This document shows positions 50,298 to 61,777 of a stretch of DNA of 64,000 nt, one piece after another. The notes beneath the pieces were generated by a model. That model saw only the letters and a list, made by a program, of their open reading frames with translations, did not search any database and was not told the origin of the DNA. The position numbers were made by a program, and so were the translations under genes. This DNA is from Planoprotostelium fungivorum. Taxonomy: Eukaryota > Evosea > Variosea > Cavosteliida > Cavosteliaceae. Location: contig MDYQ01000207.1 of NCBI GenBank assembly GCA_003024175.1, positions 124,001 through 188,000 on the forward strand, written 5' to 3'. The number at the start of each line of letters is the position of its first letter. Position 1 is the first letter of the stretch.

Positions 50298-53243
50298 ATG
50301 TCCTTTCCAAATGCAGATGCATCGACAGAGATAACCTCAGAAGATGCGGAAATGCTCGAACTCGATCTCTTATACAAGAGCAGCTTGAGATGGTTTCCTT
50401 CCGATGGTGGTGCTAAAGAACGCTCTGGATTACCTTGGGGCTTCTGTGTCACACCACTCGCTTCAGCTCCAAGAGATACGAAAGATCTTCTAGCTGCAGA
50501 TTCGGTCGCCCGTTGTGACAACTGCTTCGCATATCTAAATCCATACGCGGCACTCAACACGAAGAAGGGAAGAGAAACATGGAGATGTGCTTTATGTGGA
50601 GAGCTCACGACGTATGATGCACAGAAACAGAACGGGTGGGTGAGAGAGTTGAAGATCTTCTGATCGTGAATAGGAATCGCTTCGCATTGGATCACACCAT
50701 TTTCGAGACGAGGGTCAGTGCAGCTGACACAGACAATTCACCTCCCATCTTTCTTTCCATCGTCGATGTGAGTGATACACCGGGCAGACAATTGTCTCTA
50801 TCGGCCATAAGAGATGCCATCAATGCACAGATAGAAGGTAATCGACCGTGCATTGCCATCCAAAACATCTGATGTATCCACAGCTCTACCGGAAGGTTGC
50901 CTCTTTGGACTCATCACCTACGCAGACACCGTTGGGATCTACGATCTGAAGACATCACCCCCTCACATCTTACGTATTCCCGTTTTCAATGGTGACACGG
51001 GAGCCATGCTCAGATTAGAGGACGTTTTACCTTTCTCACAATTGTTTGTCAACGTGAGATCCATCTCATCACATTAGCTCGATGCGATGATCGTGATGTG
51101 AGCCGTGTGACGTTGTGTAGGTGGGAGAGTATAAAGAGAACATTATAACGGCTGTGGACAGTCTCTCTGCATCTACATCGAGCATGAGGGCCCTGGGTAC
51201 CTGCTTGGATTTAGTTTTGGACTTCTTCCAATCTCACTCGATGACGAAGAACAGTGAGTTGAAAAAGATTCATCTACTCATCGTCATCATGATGTTCATC
51301 ACGATCGCAATGGTGATTCCATCACGTGACGATCATCCCGATCGACCTCCATCAACTCCATCGAGTCATCATCATCATCATGTCTATCACCTCATCCTTC
51401 GACAGATCGAACTTCTCTCTACGTCTGTGGTAGACCCAATTACGGCCGCGGTCTCATCACTGCCGACACCGAAGGAGACGACATCTCCCCCTCTACTGAA
51501 TTCTACCGTCACCAGGCAGAGAGGGCCGTAGACGCAGACATGTGCATCGACGTGTACCTCCTGAAGGATTCGAAGGAGATTTCGAGTTACGGCCTGTCAT
51601 CTTACAAATTTCTGTCTCTGAGAACTGGTGGAAATGTCAGATTGTACGACACCTTGGAAGACGTACAAGTTGCGAGAGACGTGTGAGACGAGATTCATCA
51701 TGTGACCATCTACAACGAGCCATTTCATGTCACGCATTCACTGAACGAGTGAAAGATATCATCAGTACAACGGTACGATATCGTTTCAAGGACTCTTGCG
51801 AGCAAGAACTTCTCTTGGCTTCGGAATTCAGCAGACTTTTGGTCATTTTTCGGCCGACATCGAGTTCAGAGATCTATGCAGGATTCCCTCTTGTGATCCG
51901 TACTCTACCCTGTACTTCTATCTACAATTCGTATCGGTCGAAGGAATGGCAAGGTGAGCGGTTCGTTTGAGGAGAAGCTGAGGGGGTAGGAATCAGGAGG
52001 CGTACGTACAATTGGCTTTCGCTTACACTCTGTTGAATAGAGAGCCAGATCGACCGGTGATGAACCATCATCTCATCACCACATCACATCGTAATCATCA
52101 CCAACATGATCATCGTCATCGTCGCTGTGATCACCAGAATTTCACGCTCATCACGACCATTACAACGATCAACATCTATCTCGCACGATGGACGATCTCA
52201 TCATGTTGACCGAGAGACAGTTGGTCGAGAGGAGATTGAGAGTCTTCACGAGTCGTCACAGTGTCAGTCGTTCCATGCAGAAAGTCCACAGAGAAGCCGA
52301 TGCCTCTACCGTCTTGTCCCTCTTAACTCAGAAGATCATCAGATCCTCATTAGACACTACTTTTGCTGAGGCGGACCTCTTATTGAGAGATTGGGTCACC
52401 ATATTGCTGACACAACAAGCGGAGGTATTTATCTATGATTTATTTAGTGTTTACAACGAGACAGTACGTGACGAAAAACATGGGAAATGTCAATCTACCG
52501 GAGACGACGAGTGACTCGCTGTTGTCTCAGTTGATTCGTTACGTCTTTGGATTGTCTAAAAATGCTGTGAGCTCATCTCATGGGGTGATGGACGATTAAC
52601 ATGAGACAGATCATGAGACCGGATGTGGACGGCGATAGATGGAGTTTCCTCCATTCTCTTTACAGGTAGACACAATCATCATCCAGCATCACATCGCATC
52701 TCATTTCGTTATGATCTCATCTTTGATGGGTTGCATCATCTGATTCATGTAGTGGCCTATCACCCGATCTATTGATTCGTTGTATCTATCCACAATTACA
52801 GAAAGTCGGTTTCTCTGATCGAGCCGGTCGACCTCTCCTCTTCAGTTCCACACAAGGATCCGACGATCTCATCTTGGACTCGTTCTCTCACATCATGATC
52901 GTTCATCCCGATCAACAGCCGCCCGAGCAGGGAGGTAAAGAAGATGGATGCATGAGAATCATCTCAAATCCTTCTTAGGTTTTACTCGGAGGGAAGTGGC
53001 TCGCCTCAAGTCACAAAGACCGATGACAGCCAAGGTGATGTGATGTCGTAAGCATCATGTGATTGAATGAGATCTGATGATGGGCAGGTGTCTTATTTCC
53101 CCAGTAGCAGTTTGGATCGAACGCTGTTCCACATGATGTTGGAAGAAGAGGGAGCAGGTGGTGAAGGCTACAAGACATTCACAGAGCAGCTGCATCAAGA
53201 GGTTCTAAAGATGGTCACGGCGAAGAGAGACGATGATGAATGA
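50298..53243 (+). CDS. Sec23/Sec24-family COPII coat-like protein
   Basis: Start ATG 50298. The N-terminus has SGLPWGFCVTPLAS, then a zinc-finger RCDNCFAYLNPYA...WRCALCG (about 50515-50605). The trunk follows with IFLSIVDVSDTPGRQLSL, PEGCLFGLITYADTVGIYDL (about 50890-50950) and RLEDVLPFSQLFV. Later parts include YGRGLITADTEGDD, SSYGLSSYKFLSLRTGGNVRLYD (about 51590-51645), a helical domain with ADASTVLSLLTQKIIRSSL (about 52300), LLLRDWVTILLTQQAEVFIY, and a gelsolin-like end. It stops at TGA 53241-53243. Its order and residues resemble the divergent Sec23-like proteins of plants more than canonical Sec23 or Sec24. A role in ER-to-Golgi coat formation is inferred from family. Introns are rich in ATCATC repeats. 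Confidence 0.82.
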
Positions 53244-53373
53244 AATGTTCCTGCCTTGTTGCGTGCGTGTCAACCAAAGTGCGTGACCCTAAGGAGAAAA
53301 CCACTTGACGTTGACCACCTCGCGCACAAATCCCTCCCTGTGACATCATCACCACACTTTAGGGAGATTAGTG

Positions 53374-56300
53374 ATGAAGGCATACGTCCAAGTCTCAGTG
53401 ATTCTTCTCTCTTCTATATTCTTTCATGGGTTAGGGGATTTGAGTGCAGTTCAAGCCGCTCTCACGGGATCAGGTGAGTGATCCAATTCTGCACACTCTA
53501 AATTCATAAGATTTTCCTCCTTGGGTGAGTCCAACAACAATCATCGGAAAAGCCCGACATACAGGATCCATCTGATCGACACAGAACTGCAGCACTACGA
53601 TCAATAACGTCTTCAAAGTCGTGGTTAGCTGCTCTGATGGAGTCTCAGTCAGCAGTCTAGTTCTGAGTAACTTCAAACGACCCATCCCCCCAGACATCGG
53701 AAAATTGTTGAACCTCACATTCCTAACCTTGAACAAGTGCAGTCTTCATCTTCGTTCATACCATTGAATTCAATCAGTGGTTTCTCCGGTGGCATACCAG
53801 AAAGAATCTACAACCTCACTCAACTCACACACCTAGATCTAGGAAAGTGAGTGCCTCCATCTCACCGTCTCGACGATTCACGTGAATCAGTAATGCTCTG
53901 AACGGCACCATTTCGAATCAGATCGGAGCACTGAGGAACTTGGCTACTCTGAATCTGGGGACGAATCAATTAGTTGGAAGGGTTCCCTTAGAACTGGGGA
54001 ATCTGACGAACCTTCGATATCTCTACCTGGATAATGTGAGTGCGATCGCGTGATCGTTTGATGATCATCGAAGAGACATTTCTCGCATGATGATACAACA
54101 AAGAGCACACAAAGCGACGCTGATGGATGTGCAGAATATATTCAGTGGAGAATTTCCTGGTGTCTTGAGTCACATGAGTCAACTCGTGGAACTCACGCTC
54201 TATGTCAACCACTTCTACGGAATATTTCCGCCTGGCCAGCGACTCAATCGTCTCGTCAAATTCGACGTTCATTCGAATCGATTCGGAGGTGATCTCAGCA
54301 ACATGCTCACTTACTTCAATTCTTCCGTCATTGGATTCATTTCTGTGACGAACAACTCCATGTCCGGCACCATTCCTGATTTCTCGAATTTTGAAAGTTT
54401 GACTCATTTCTCCCTGGTGAGGACTCGTTGTAGACAGATCGTGAGCTCACAGTCTACAATAGAAGTCGAATCAGTTTTCGGCTGTTCAGAATCCACAATT
54501 TCCTAAGAATTTGAACACGACAACTTGTGACCTCTCAGATAATTCTATACCCTGTCTTCCCTATGTCAAAGTCACCAACTGTCAATTCCAATGTAAGACT
54601 TGTGACCAGATTCGATGCAACGTAACGACCAACGGACAACTCTTCAATCAAGATCTCACACTGTCTGCTGCTCAGGTGAGGATAAGCGTGATATGTGAAG
54701 AGCATGACACAGGGGACAGAGTCTGTTGGATCAGATTTCGGCGGGAAACGAACCGAAGACCTCCGTGAGTCACGACATCTCGTCGAGACGTCTCACCTGA
54801 TGACGTCACAGCTGCCGGGTATCCTCACGGCACTGATCGAAGACGTCCTACACAACAACACGTCTTTAGAATTACACTCTACAGACATCGATGCAGTGGT
54901 CATGTCTTACGTCCATCCAATGGAGGACATAGAATTGCACTTGACCGATTCACAGTTTGTGAGATTTCCACTGTCTGTCGTCAAGAATGTTTCGGGTGAG
55001 AAATTTCGCGTGGAATCGACTGATTCGAATAGGATTCGCAGTCAGCGTGTCGAAATTCAAGTTCAATCCGTTCGCAGAGGATAACGATCAGAAGACGTGA
55101 GTTTTCATCGGAATTTCACGATCAACCTTGTACAGGTACGGAGGTGTGATGGGGGTGAGCTTCTACAACGGGGCACAATTGATGAAAATCAACTCGACGA
55201 GAGAGACCATCAACATATCCATGGGTTCCATCCCTTCTCTCCCGGAGAACAGCAGTGAGGCTCGACTCTATCTATAGACGCACTATTGCCGTGTGAAGCT
55301 GAAAATAGCCCAGATCTTTATTGTCTGTGGTGGAAGGAGAATGGAAGCACTTGGGAGAGACAAGGTTGCAATCTGACAATCATCGGTTCCTTCGCCGTCT
55401 GTCATTGCTATCACCTCACAAACTTCACTCTTGGAGCTGATGCAGTCCCTCCACCAACACAGAGAGACAACAGTCGATTGATCGTCATCATTGTCTGCTG
55501 CGTGGGCGGTGTCATCTTCCTCTCCCTCACTGTAACTGCCGTGGTTTTTGTCATGAGGAAGAGGGTGAGATTTCATCGAAATTTCACTGCGTCATCGTCG
55601 CTGATCGAGCGTTGTAGATGGCCAAACCTGCAGAGACTTCTTTTGATCTCAATTGTACGAAGGGAGAATTGATACATAGGGGAGAAGATACAGAAATATG
55701 GTCAGCCGCACAATCAGATACAAATCAAGTTGCCATCAAAATCAGCTTGAGCGATTCAGCTTCGAAGAGGTTAATTTTGGAGATGGAGACATTGAAGGTG
55801 AGGGAGAGAGTGTGTCTCGTTCTGAAGAGAAGGAAAGATGATGCATCACCCCAACGTGATTCAGTATCTGGGAGAACAGAGAGGACATCGAGTGGAGATG
55901 GTGATGACCTTCTTGCCCTTCTCTCTCGATCAATTGATGAAGAGAAGAAATGCATCCACACAGTACATACTGCAGACGTGAGATTTCTTATCTTCTTGTT
56001 ACTGTCTTCACAAGGATGGAAAATGAAATGATTCAGATCTTTTGAGGTCACGAAGGCGATGAGTTACGTATCCAATCAGAACCTCGTACACACTCGACTG
56101 ACGGCCGATCACGTGACTTGTACACCGTGAAATTCCACTGAAATCTCACAGATCCTCGTCGACCTTCGAGATGGGGTTGACGTTGTCAAGGTAACCGGTT
56201 TCTCTCACTCCGTGAAGAACGACACACGCATCGATCTATCCACCGTCCATTCCCACACGGTGTGTCCGACGTAACGTACGCAGTCTCATATCACCCAGGC

Positions 56301-56631
56301 ACCCGAGGTCGTCAAGACGATGACACAAAACCTTGAAGCCGACGTGTACACCTTCGGTCTCCTTCTCAGACATCTACTCACCCTCTCACCCCTCTACGAA
56401 GGTCTATCTCATCTACAACTCGTAGACAAATTGAGGACAGAAGTACAAGTGACCGTGGAAGAATCGTGGGATCCACAGTTGAGAGAGATGATAGAGAGTT
56501 GCACGAGTCAATATCCGAAGCAAAGACCTTCCTTCACGGACATCTCGAAGACGATTGCAAAGTGCATCGGAAGAGAAATGCCGACGAGAGAACAAGTGAT
56601 GAGGGACGATAATGTCTACGTAGAAGTGTAG
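53374..56631 (+). CDS. LRR - GPS - single TM - pseudokinase receptor
   Basis: Start ATG 53374 with a signal peptide (MKAYVQVSVILLSSIFFHGL). Leucine-rich repeats about 53660-54420 (LTQLTHLDLG, ALRNLATLNLGTNQLVGRVP, LGNLTNLRYLYLDN). A Cys-rich linker and a beta-rich segment like part of a GAIN domain follow (about 54500-55250). The GPS motif is at about 55319-55426: LYCLWWKENGSTW, GC, and CHCYHLTNF with the cleavable HL/T. One TM helix (about 55478-55555, LIVIIVCCVGGVIFLSLTVT) ends in MRKR. The kinase-like domain (about 55660-56590) keeps VAIKI and an APE, but the HRD loop reads VHTRLTADHILV and DFG reads VTGFS, so both catalytic Asp are missing. It is probably a signalling pseudokinase. Stop is at 56629-56631. 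Confidence 0.88.
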
Positions 56632-56719
56632 AGAGACGTTAAAAGAGAGAGGTAAAGATCGTTTTTACAAGGTTTATGGGTTTTACATGGTTCATCCGAG
56701 TAAGTTTCGAATTCCAAAG

Positions 56720-59700
56720 TTAAATTTCGGCGAGCTGAATGGAATGTTGGCTGCAACGAGTCAATTCACGGTGGAAATCCTTATATTTCGACTCACAAGA
56801 AGAGTTGGGTGTGCTGACGCTGCCTGATCTTCTCGGTTCTAATATCAACGATCGATCGTATAACGTCTCGTTCGTGGACTGCACACGATTAAGATGGTAT
56901 CGTCAGTTGAATGTGGTTCACACCTTTGGATGAGATAAGATCATGTTCTGTATGTGTAACTGTGGCACCAACTTGTACTCTGACGTGAAGCACCTCTTGA
57001 ATTTGTTGATGATGTTCGCCACGGCTTCTAATTTCTCTGCTCGAATGAGAAAGAGAAGATGAAGAGAGAAAGAGAAGATGAAGAGGAGGACTCACGCCAA
57101 TTGATGTGAGAGTTCTCATCATAAGTGGAATTTTCTTCCAGATAGATGAGATCGTGGAAGAGAGGACCCAAGAAGGGTACCAGTGGTGGTGTCGCGCTGT
57201 CCATCAAGATTCGTATCTGTTTGTGTCCTCCATCCACATTCACCACCTATCGTGTAATCATTCATCTCATTCTATCTTCACATCACATCTCATCACATCA
57301 CATCACATCTCATCACATCACATCTCATCACATCACATCACATCTCATCACATCTCATCACATCTCATCACATCTCATCACATCGTGAGAAGATCATCAT
57401 GATGTGATGACATCAAGATGGATGTCTCACCTCACTGAGATGCTTGAAAGTCTTCATCTCTTGTGCTTTGACTGCGGCCCATCTCAATTTCAACCGGAAG
57501 ACGGAAGAGTGGTGTAGCCCCGCCATGATGGCCACCAGATCGGCAAAATTTCGGAGTTGTAGACAGTGGTCCGCTAATTTGATGGAATATTCGATGGCGG
57601 CCGCTCCATGCTGCACAGTGTCCGTGTCTAATATCATCTGAGAGATCCAATTCGTGATCTACAACGATCACGTGATCAGTTTGATGTACTCAGAGTTTTT
57701 GATGGTGTCGTGAGATGTACGTCATGATATCGTGGAGATGATGCATACCGTGTTGGACCTCTCGATCAAGAGAAGAAGGTTGTGTGCTTCTTTTTGGCGG
57801 GAATTTGGCTTCTCCCATTTCTTATTACAAAATTCTCTCATGCTGACACTACTGCTCAGATCGTACCCTGTTCCCGCATAAATATCGACGAGAAATTTCA
57901 CAGAAAATACCCAGCAGTGTCAGCTGTCTGGCGGCCTCCAGCTCAGGTACGTCCATCAGTTTCGTCACATCTACAACGCGTCAGTTTTCATCGAAATTTC
58001 GATCATCCGTCGTTGTAGATGGATGTCAGCAGTCACTCACTGAGTCTTGTCTTTATGGGTGCGTCGTATTCACTTGATATCAGGATATCCTCGCGGAGGA
58101 GGGTGACAGCATCGGCTGAATTGATCATCTTACTCCTCCCTGTCTTTCCCATCCGTAACACCTTTCATCATCAGTATCCTTCATCGTGATGGTCAGTGAT
58201 GATCATCATCACGATCATCACATCGATGATCACGATCATCACATCGATGATCACGATCATCACATCGATGATCACGATCATCACATCGATGATCACGATC
58301 ATCACATCGACGATCACGATCATCACATCGATGATCACGATGACAGAATCATTTCGAGTCTGAAGACAACGTGATATGATCTATCCTCTCACATCTTGTA
58401 TCGTCGGATCAGATATAGAGTACAACTCGTTCGGAAACCTCTTCCACCACTGTGACATCACATACGATATCCTACCCTCCGTCACCCCTCTGAAATATCG
58501 ACAATATTTCACCTCTCGTTGACGTTCGTGTTGGCCAGTAGACATTGTTTCAGCATGGACACTGTCTCGAATGCATTTGAAAAGTACGGAATCGTGAAGA
58601 GAAATGTATCATCGAAACCTGAGTGGGTCAATATGTGAAGAAGGATTTTGGCGGGAAATCACCTTCCGAGCAGTTCGTCCTGCAGAGGATGTCGATCAGC
58701 TTCTCGATGGTGGCTGATTGTAGTGTGGGCTTATTCTACAACGAGCCGATTCAATCCTCTCGATTTCGAAATTTCACCTCTCACCTCTCCCTCCTTGTTC
58801 CATTTGACAACCATCTCCGATTCGTTTGTAGACAGCTGTCATCATCAGTACTTACACTCTCATCCATCACACGATCATCACACAACCACGCATCATGATG
58901 TCCATGTGATCCCCTCCGCATATCATCCACGATCACTTATCCATCGAAAAGGTATGCCACACGAATATCTCACCGATACGAAATCAGTCAACAATTTGAC
59001 GCGGCTCTTTCTGGGTAGAGACAAAGTCTTTGTACCTCTCCTTCTGTTCCTCCAATGCGTCTGAATCGTCCTCGCGGCGGAATTCTTTCTCAATTGTGAT
59101 TCGAAATTACTCGAAATCCTTCTGACTGTTTTATCGTGAGTCGGTCGATCTACAACCTGCCACTCACCCATTCGAAAGTGCTGCTGCTTGGCTACGGAGA
59201 TCTCGACCAAATTGATAAATCGAGTTCTGACGGTGTGGGCTCTCCATGCCCTCTGGATGATGCCCGCCTTCCTGTGATGGAGTTGACACAATGTGATGGC
59301 CCTCATCCATTCTTCTTTCGTCGTTCCATCTGTTCGCCGTCAACACGGGGGTGCATGTCCATGTGATCATCGTGTCTTCACCTTTGAACGTGAGGAGGGC
59401 GATCTTGATGTGTGAGGGAATGTCGCCGCCCTCTAATTTAGTTCTTCGCAAGAGGAAGCTGTATTTGGCCTGTCTGTCCGCCTCTGGCACGACGATGTTA
59501 AATCGCGGCACCTTTTGGATTCAATCGGATGTTCAAACGCACACGTCTCACCTCTAACGTGTTGATCAGAGAGTCCGGGTCCTGAGACAATTCCGATGAG
59601 TCGATCGTTATGGATGAGATAAGAGGTAAAATCACCTTGCTGTTGGCCATAAAAGAGATCGTTCCGTTCTGCATGATCGCGTACATCCTTCCGTTCGATT

Positions 59701-59941
59701 CAGCACCATTGAAATCGGAGAGGACGGCCGATAATTTGACCTGCTTCAGACAATGTTCTTTCTTCTGTTTCACCGCAGATGAATGAGTGCTGACCGTTCG
59801 TATGGAATCTGAAGAGCTGTGTGAATGGGGTGTCTTCGTCCCATCTTCATTTCCGTCCTCCGACATGGGAGCTGAATCGCGAAGCCACCAACTCCCCGAT
59901 CTATCTCTTCCAAAGTGTTTAGAGATAGACAGCCTCTTCAT
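56720..59941 (-). CDS. Ras guanine-nucleotide exchange factor (PH-like, IQ, RasGEF)
   Basis: Start ATG 59941 (MKRLSISKHFGRDRSGSWWL). A PH-like region (about 59760-59300) includes KQVKLSAVLSDFNG, FNIVVPEADRQAKYSFLLRR and TTKEEWMRAI. IQ motifs follow (AGIIQRAWRAHTVRTRF near 59260; AARTIQTHWRNRRRG near 59080). A middle region with RasGEF-N-type text (about 58800-57800) is broken by many introns. The CDC25/RasGEF domain has DLVAIMAGLHHSSVFRLKL (about 57540-57480), then PLVPFLGPLFHDLIYLEENS (about 57180-57120), ANIINKFKR, and after an intron at about 56922-56879 the family's closing ETLYDRSLILEPR. It stops at TAA 56720-56722. RasGEFs load GTP on Ras/Rap. IQ motifs suggest calmodulin control, an inference. 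Two introns have grown by short tandem repeats. Confidence 0.85.
57279..57383. repeat. CATCACATCTCATCA-type microsatellite in RasGEF intron
   Basis: About 100 bases of alternating CATCACATCT and CATCTCATCA units within an intron of the RasGEF gene. Purely low-complexity. Confidence 0.9.
58208..58345. repeat. 21-bp minisatellite in RasGEF intron
   Basis: Six to seven near-perfect copies of CATCGATGATCACGATCATCA. The unit is itself palindromic around TGATCA. It lies in an intron, where it keeps an open plus-strand frame by chance of the 21-bp period. Confidence 0.9.
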
Positions 59942-60409
59942 AACGCATCAAACGACCAGCAGGAAAGAAATTAGACAGCCAGCTGTTTCTAGAAATCGCT
60001 CAAATTTCTCTGTCACTCCCCACTCAACGCAATTACTTCGACACCACGCATACTTCGACACCACGCCATAGCAACAGTTGTTCACACGTTCACTCTTAAT
60101 ACAACAGGAAGCAGAGGCCGGCGATCCCTTCGTAGAGGTGTCCGATTTTGGAATGCACCCCCGCGCGCCAACGTCGTCGTGCCCACGACCTATATATAAA
60201 TCCCTATAGAAACCGACAGACAATAAAATGTCAAAAATCCATTTAAACTCTTTTTCCTCGTCAGCACACTTTCGTGTCTTTTCGGATGATCTCATCTTCT
60301 CACGCCCAAACTCATCCACGTTCGAGATCAAGTCGTTCATCGCAACAAGATCACCACCATCCACGATGATCATCATTCCACTTTCGATATCAATTCTATT
60401 TATCATCCC
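59942..60409. other. Spacer upstream of the RasGEF gene
   Basis: A 152-codon minus-strand frame fills most of it but has no recognisable sequence. TATATATAAA near 60189-60199 could be a TATA box region. Probably the RasGEF promoter plus the EF-hand gene's 3' flank. Confidence 0.4.
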
Positions 60410-61271
60410 TTAGTAAGAAGGGTAGTAACCTGGCTGTCCGTATGGCTGAGGAGCTCCATACTGGGGAGCAGGTGGGTAAGCTCCGTAAGCCTGAGGCTGT
60501 CCGTACTGTGGAGCTGGAGCTCCATATGCGGGCTGTCCATAACCCTCTCTTCCAGCTCCATAAGCTCCTGGAGCTGCTCCGTAGGCACCGGCGGCGGGCT
60601 TCGTTCCGCCGATCTGATGTCCAAAGAGGTTGAGTCCTTGACCGGCCTGTCCGCTCTGTATCCTCTGCTGGTGCTTGCGGTTGTAGATCTTTCGGCCGAT
60701 GCCGACGACGAAGGCCAACTTGATGAAGTTTCCAAAGGTCCAGAACTTCTGGTTGGTAGGAAGGACGGTGGGGAGGATGCCTCTCTCGGTTCCTTCTACG
60801 CTGTGGAGGGTGAGGATGATGGAAAATGGTGGATGAATCTCACTTGTTCTGGGCGTAGTTCTCGACCATGTCTCTCGACATACCTTCGCTGCCTCCCTGG
60901 AAGTTACCCTTGACCTCTCTGACGGAGTCGAGCAGATCGGCGAACTCTAAAGAGGGGTGAGACGATGAAAATGCATGACGTCACTCACCTCCGTAATCGA
61001 CGCGACCGTTTCCATCTTGGTCAGCAGTCTGCATCAGAGACTGAGCGGTGTCAAAATCGATCTGCTCTCCGGCAGCATTGAGGGCGGTCTGCAGTCCACT
61101 GACGTCCAAGAAGCCAGTTCTGTTGAAGTCACCAGCCTGGAAGAAGGCATTGTAATCTCCAGAGGCGTTGCTGGTCGCTGGTGCGCCATACTGAGGAGCT
61201 CCATATTGAGGTGCGGCACCTCCATACTGAGGTGGCATGATGTTGCTGTCATATCCGTTACCGTAGTTCAT
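60410..61271 (-). CDS. EF-hand protein with Gly/Tyr/Pro/Ala-rich ends (penta-EF-like)
   Basis: Start ATG 61271 (MNYGNGYDSNIMPPQYGGAA), a Gly-Tyr-Pro-rich N-terminus with QYGAP repeats. EF-hand 1 is AFFQAGDFNRTGFLDVSGLQ (atypical), and EF-hand 2 is TADQDGNGRVDYGEFADLL, a good calcium loop, split by an intron near 60988-60948. A second intron is near 60842-60812. The C-terminal part has a mildly hydrophobic helix (FGNFIKLAFVVGIGRKIYN) and a long Gly/Ala/Tyr/Pro-rich tail (GYGQPAYGAPAPQYGQP) to TAA 60410-60412. The N-terminus and EF layout recall penta-EF-hand proteins (ALG-2, sorcin, grancalcin), but only two EF-hands are clear. Calcium binding is likely; the target is unknown. Confidence 0.75.
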
Positions 61272-61777
61272 TGTGTTGCTTTGTGTGTTGCTGTTGAATT
61301 ATGTGACGATGGTGTTCGTTGTTATGTGAGTTTTCTTCCAGTTTTCACGGCAAAGCCTCGAAGGCAGATGCCCTTTTTCTGTGAAGTGCAGTAACACAAG
61401 GGGGGATTCTAATAATTACAGAGGATGGACCGTGTAGCATCGTTAGAATCGTCTAAGACACGAAAAAGCACAAGTCTTTCGTGTTTGAGATGGACACATG
61501 CAATGAACGACTAATTCTGTGAACGATGAAGAGAGGAACCCTCTGAAGATCTAGACCTTCAGAGACGTGCTTCTCAAGTTAAGAATAAAACGATGCACCA
61601 ATGAAAATGAAAGTCGTTTTGGGACGTCGACTGAGTCGCATGTGATCTGTTTGGGACTTGGGCTATCTATTGTACCCTTCTGACATTGCCATCGTACAAT
61701 GGACAATTTGGCGGGAACACACGCTCAACGGCCACACTAGATAGAGAGATAGACGGGTCATGTTTATACATTGGATG
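61272..61777. other. Spacer between the EF-hand gene and the UEV-U-box gene
   Basis: No gene seen. It should hold the EF-hand promoter and the UEV-U-box 3' flank. A dyad around AAGCACAAGTCTTTCGTG (61467-61484) is weak. Confidence 0.5.

Noticed and set aside
58186-58374. Asp/His-rich repeat 'protein' (DDHDHHI units)
   Set aside because: It arises from a 21-bp minisatellite in an intron; period 21 keeps the frame open without selection.
59948-60406. 152-codon minus-strand open frame between the RasGEF and EF-hand genes
   Set aside because: No recognisable features, no introns, and it fills the expected promoter of the RasGEF gene including a TATA-like stretch.
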